A DNA stretch of 64,000 nucleotides from Prochlorococcus sp. AG-355-P18 (GTDB lineage: Bacteria > Cyanobacteriota > Cyanobacteriia > PCC-6307 > Cyanobiaceae): assembly GCA_003280515.1 (NCBI GenBank), contig QCER01000001.1, forward strand, positions 108,086-172,085, given 5' to 3'. Positions within the stretch are counted from its first letter, which is position 1. The number at the start of each line of letters is the position of its first letter. This document shows, one piece after another, positions 63,168-64,000 of the stretch. The notes beneath the pieces were generated by a model. The model was not told the DNA's origin, ran no database searches, and saw nothing but the letters and a program-made list of their open reading frames with translations. A program made the position numbers and the translations under genes.

Positions 63168-64000
63168 TTAATACCTCAATTTAGTGTTAAAACATTTTTC
63201 AACATTAGAAATGATATTTGAATGTATTGATGTAATGTCAGAGTCCAGTAATGTTTTATCTTTATCCCTATAAGATAATCTAAATGTATAACTTATATGA
63301 TCATCCCCAAATTTAGTATCTTCAAAAACGTCAAGTAAATTTACATCCTCTAAGAGATTTTTTCCTGTTTTTCTTATTTGTGATGTTATTTCGCTAATTA
63401 AAAATTTCTTACTGAAAACAAAATTTATATCCCTTTCCATTTTCGGAACAATTGGGTATTGCTTATATATTGGAATCCATTTATTTTTTCTTGTACTAGC
63501 TCCCAAGAGGTTAGAAATATTTATGTTGAATAAATAAACTTTTTTTAATGACTTCTTTTCTAATATTAGTTTGGGATGTATTTCACCAAAATATCCCGCA
63601 TCTTTCCCTTCAATAACTAATTTTGCTGTTCTTCCTGGATGAAGAAAATCAATTGAATCAGAAGGTTTATCATCAATTTTTATGTTCAAAGATGATAAAG
63701 CCTCCTTTAACTTTCCTCTGGCCTGGAAATAATTAAGATCGTTATCTTTACCAGAATTTATCCATTTTCCAAATTTTTTATTTCCATAAATCGCACCATT
63801 CAGAACTTCTTCTTGAATAAACTCAGTTTTCCTTTGAAAAACATTTCCAATTTCAAATATATAACAACTTGCTTGTCCAGCTTTAATATTACGGTTCACT
63901 ATCTCCAAATGTTCTTTCCAGATATTATCTCTAAGACAGCTTGTTTCTAATAACAAAGGATTAGAGATCTTTATAAGTTTTTCATCATCTTCAGGAACTA
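63168..64000 (-). CDS. pheT: Phenylalanyl-tRNA synthetase beta subunit, C-terminal part
   Basis: The frame is open to the window end, so at least 277 residues of the C-terminal part are seen and the start is outside. ISNPLLLETSCLR is the conserved PheT segment at the end of the catalytic-like domain; GYFGEIHPKLILE lies in the core, and the anticodon-binding ferredoxin fold shows YPIVPKMERDINFVF and YTFRLSYRDKDKTL. PheT with PheS charges tRNA-Phe; pheS is not in the window. It converges on the repeat-bracketed region. Confidence 0.95.
   Translation of the reverse strand, partial: VPEDDEKLIKISNPLLLETSCLRDNIWKEHLEIVNRNIKAGQASCYIFEIGNVFQRKTEFIQEEVLNGAIYGNKKFGKWINSGKDNDLNYFQARGKLKEALSSLNIKIDDKPSDSIDFLHPGRTAKLVIEGKDAGYFGEIHPKLILEKKSLKKVYLFNINISNLLGASTRKNKWIPIYKQYPIVPKMERDINFVFSKKFLISEITSQIRKTGKNLLEDVNLLDVFEDTKFGDDHISYTFRLSYRDKDKTLLDSDITSIHSNIISNVEKCFNTKLRY

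Noticed and set aside
1..64000. Prophage, insertion sequence or CRISPR
   Set aside because: No transposase, integrase, phage structural gene or regularly spaced repeat array was found apart from the 62.4-63.2 kb repeats.

Overview
This window looks like core chromosome of a high-light-adapted Prochlorococcus. The DNA is very AT-rich, genes are packed with overlaps of a few bases, and many proteins start at GTG or TTG. Photosystem and tetrapyrrole genes typical of cyanobacteria are present (psaK, psb28, a GUN4-type gene, hemJ), as is a single-copy housekeeping set in the order expected for marine picocyanobacteria. No rRNA, CRISPR array or classical insertion sequence was seen. The identification rests on recognition of the proteins, not on a database search.

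Layout. 1-4.2 kb: the end of ispE, small membrane proteins, pdhB and secDF. 4.2-9.3 kb: an AI-2E-type permease, psb28, mnmH, GUN4, an RsbW-like ATPase and a methyltransferase. 9.3-10.9 kb: glnA, with an NtcA-type promoter and a strong terminator. 11-14.3 kb: a class-V aminotransferase, tadA and a group-II PLP decarboxylase. 14.3-19.8 kb: a reverse-strand run of a DUF697-like GTPase, lspA, bioY, a MacB/FtsX-type permease and pyruvate kinase. 19.9-24.7 kb: a MazG-like gene, YggT, scpB (apparently without a normal start codon), ilvA and dxs. 24.7-30.9 kb: psaK, two paired membrane proteins, a lumenal peroxiredoxin, rpmB, htpG, hisZ, an inositol-monophosphatase-family gene and a ferredoxin. 30.9-35 kb: tRNA-Ser(GGA), a DnaK-DnaJ pair, DUF3110 and a cyclophilin. 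35-47 kb: ribBA, argC, purN, pgi, leuS, then a tight dapF-cysteine desulfurase-DUF1995-PBP4 operon and coaD. 47.4-61 kb: a flavin reductase, uvrC, hemJ, a PHP protein, cobN, ilvE, metH and small genes. 61-64 kb: a ribbon-helix-helix/J-domain fusion, a repeat-flanked cassette and the 3' part of pheT.

Functional links. cobN (corrin cobalt insertion) and metH (cobalamin-dependent) lie almost together. GUN4 and hemJ serve tetrapyrrole synthesis, and psaK and psb28 serve the photosystems. dxs and ispE belong to the MEP isoprenoid pathway. ilvA and ilvE serve branched-chain amino acids. secD/secF and lspA serve export and lipoprotein maturation.

The least explained stretch is 62.4-63.2 kb. Three roughly 80%-identical 50-bp repeats, two direct and one inverted, bracket a small Trp-rich secreted-protein gene that is clearly richer in G+C than its surroundings. 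Each repeat carries an AGTCT/AGACT motif at exact 12-bp steps. A protein with a ribbon-helix-helix DNA-binding domain fused to a J domain is encoded immediately beside it.
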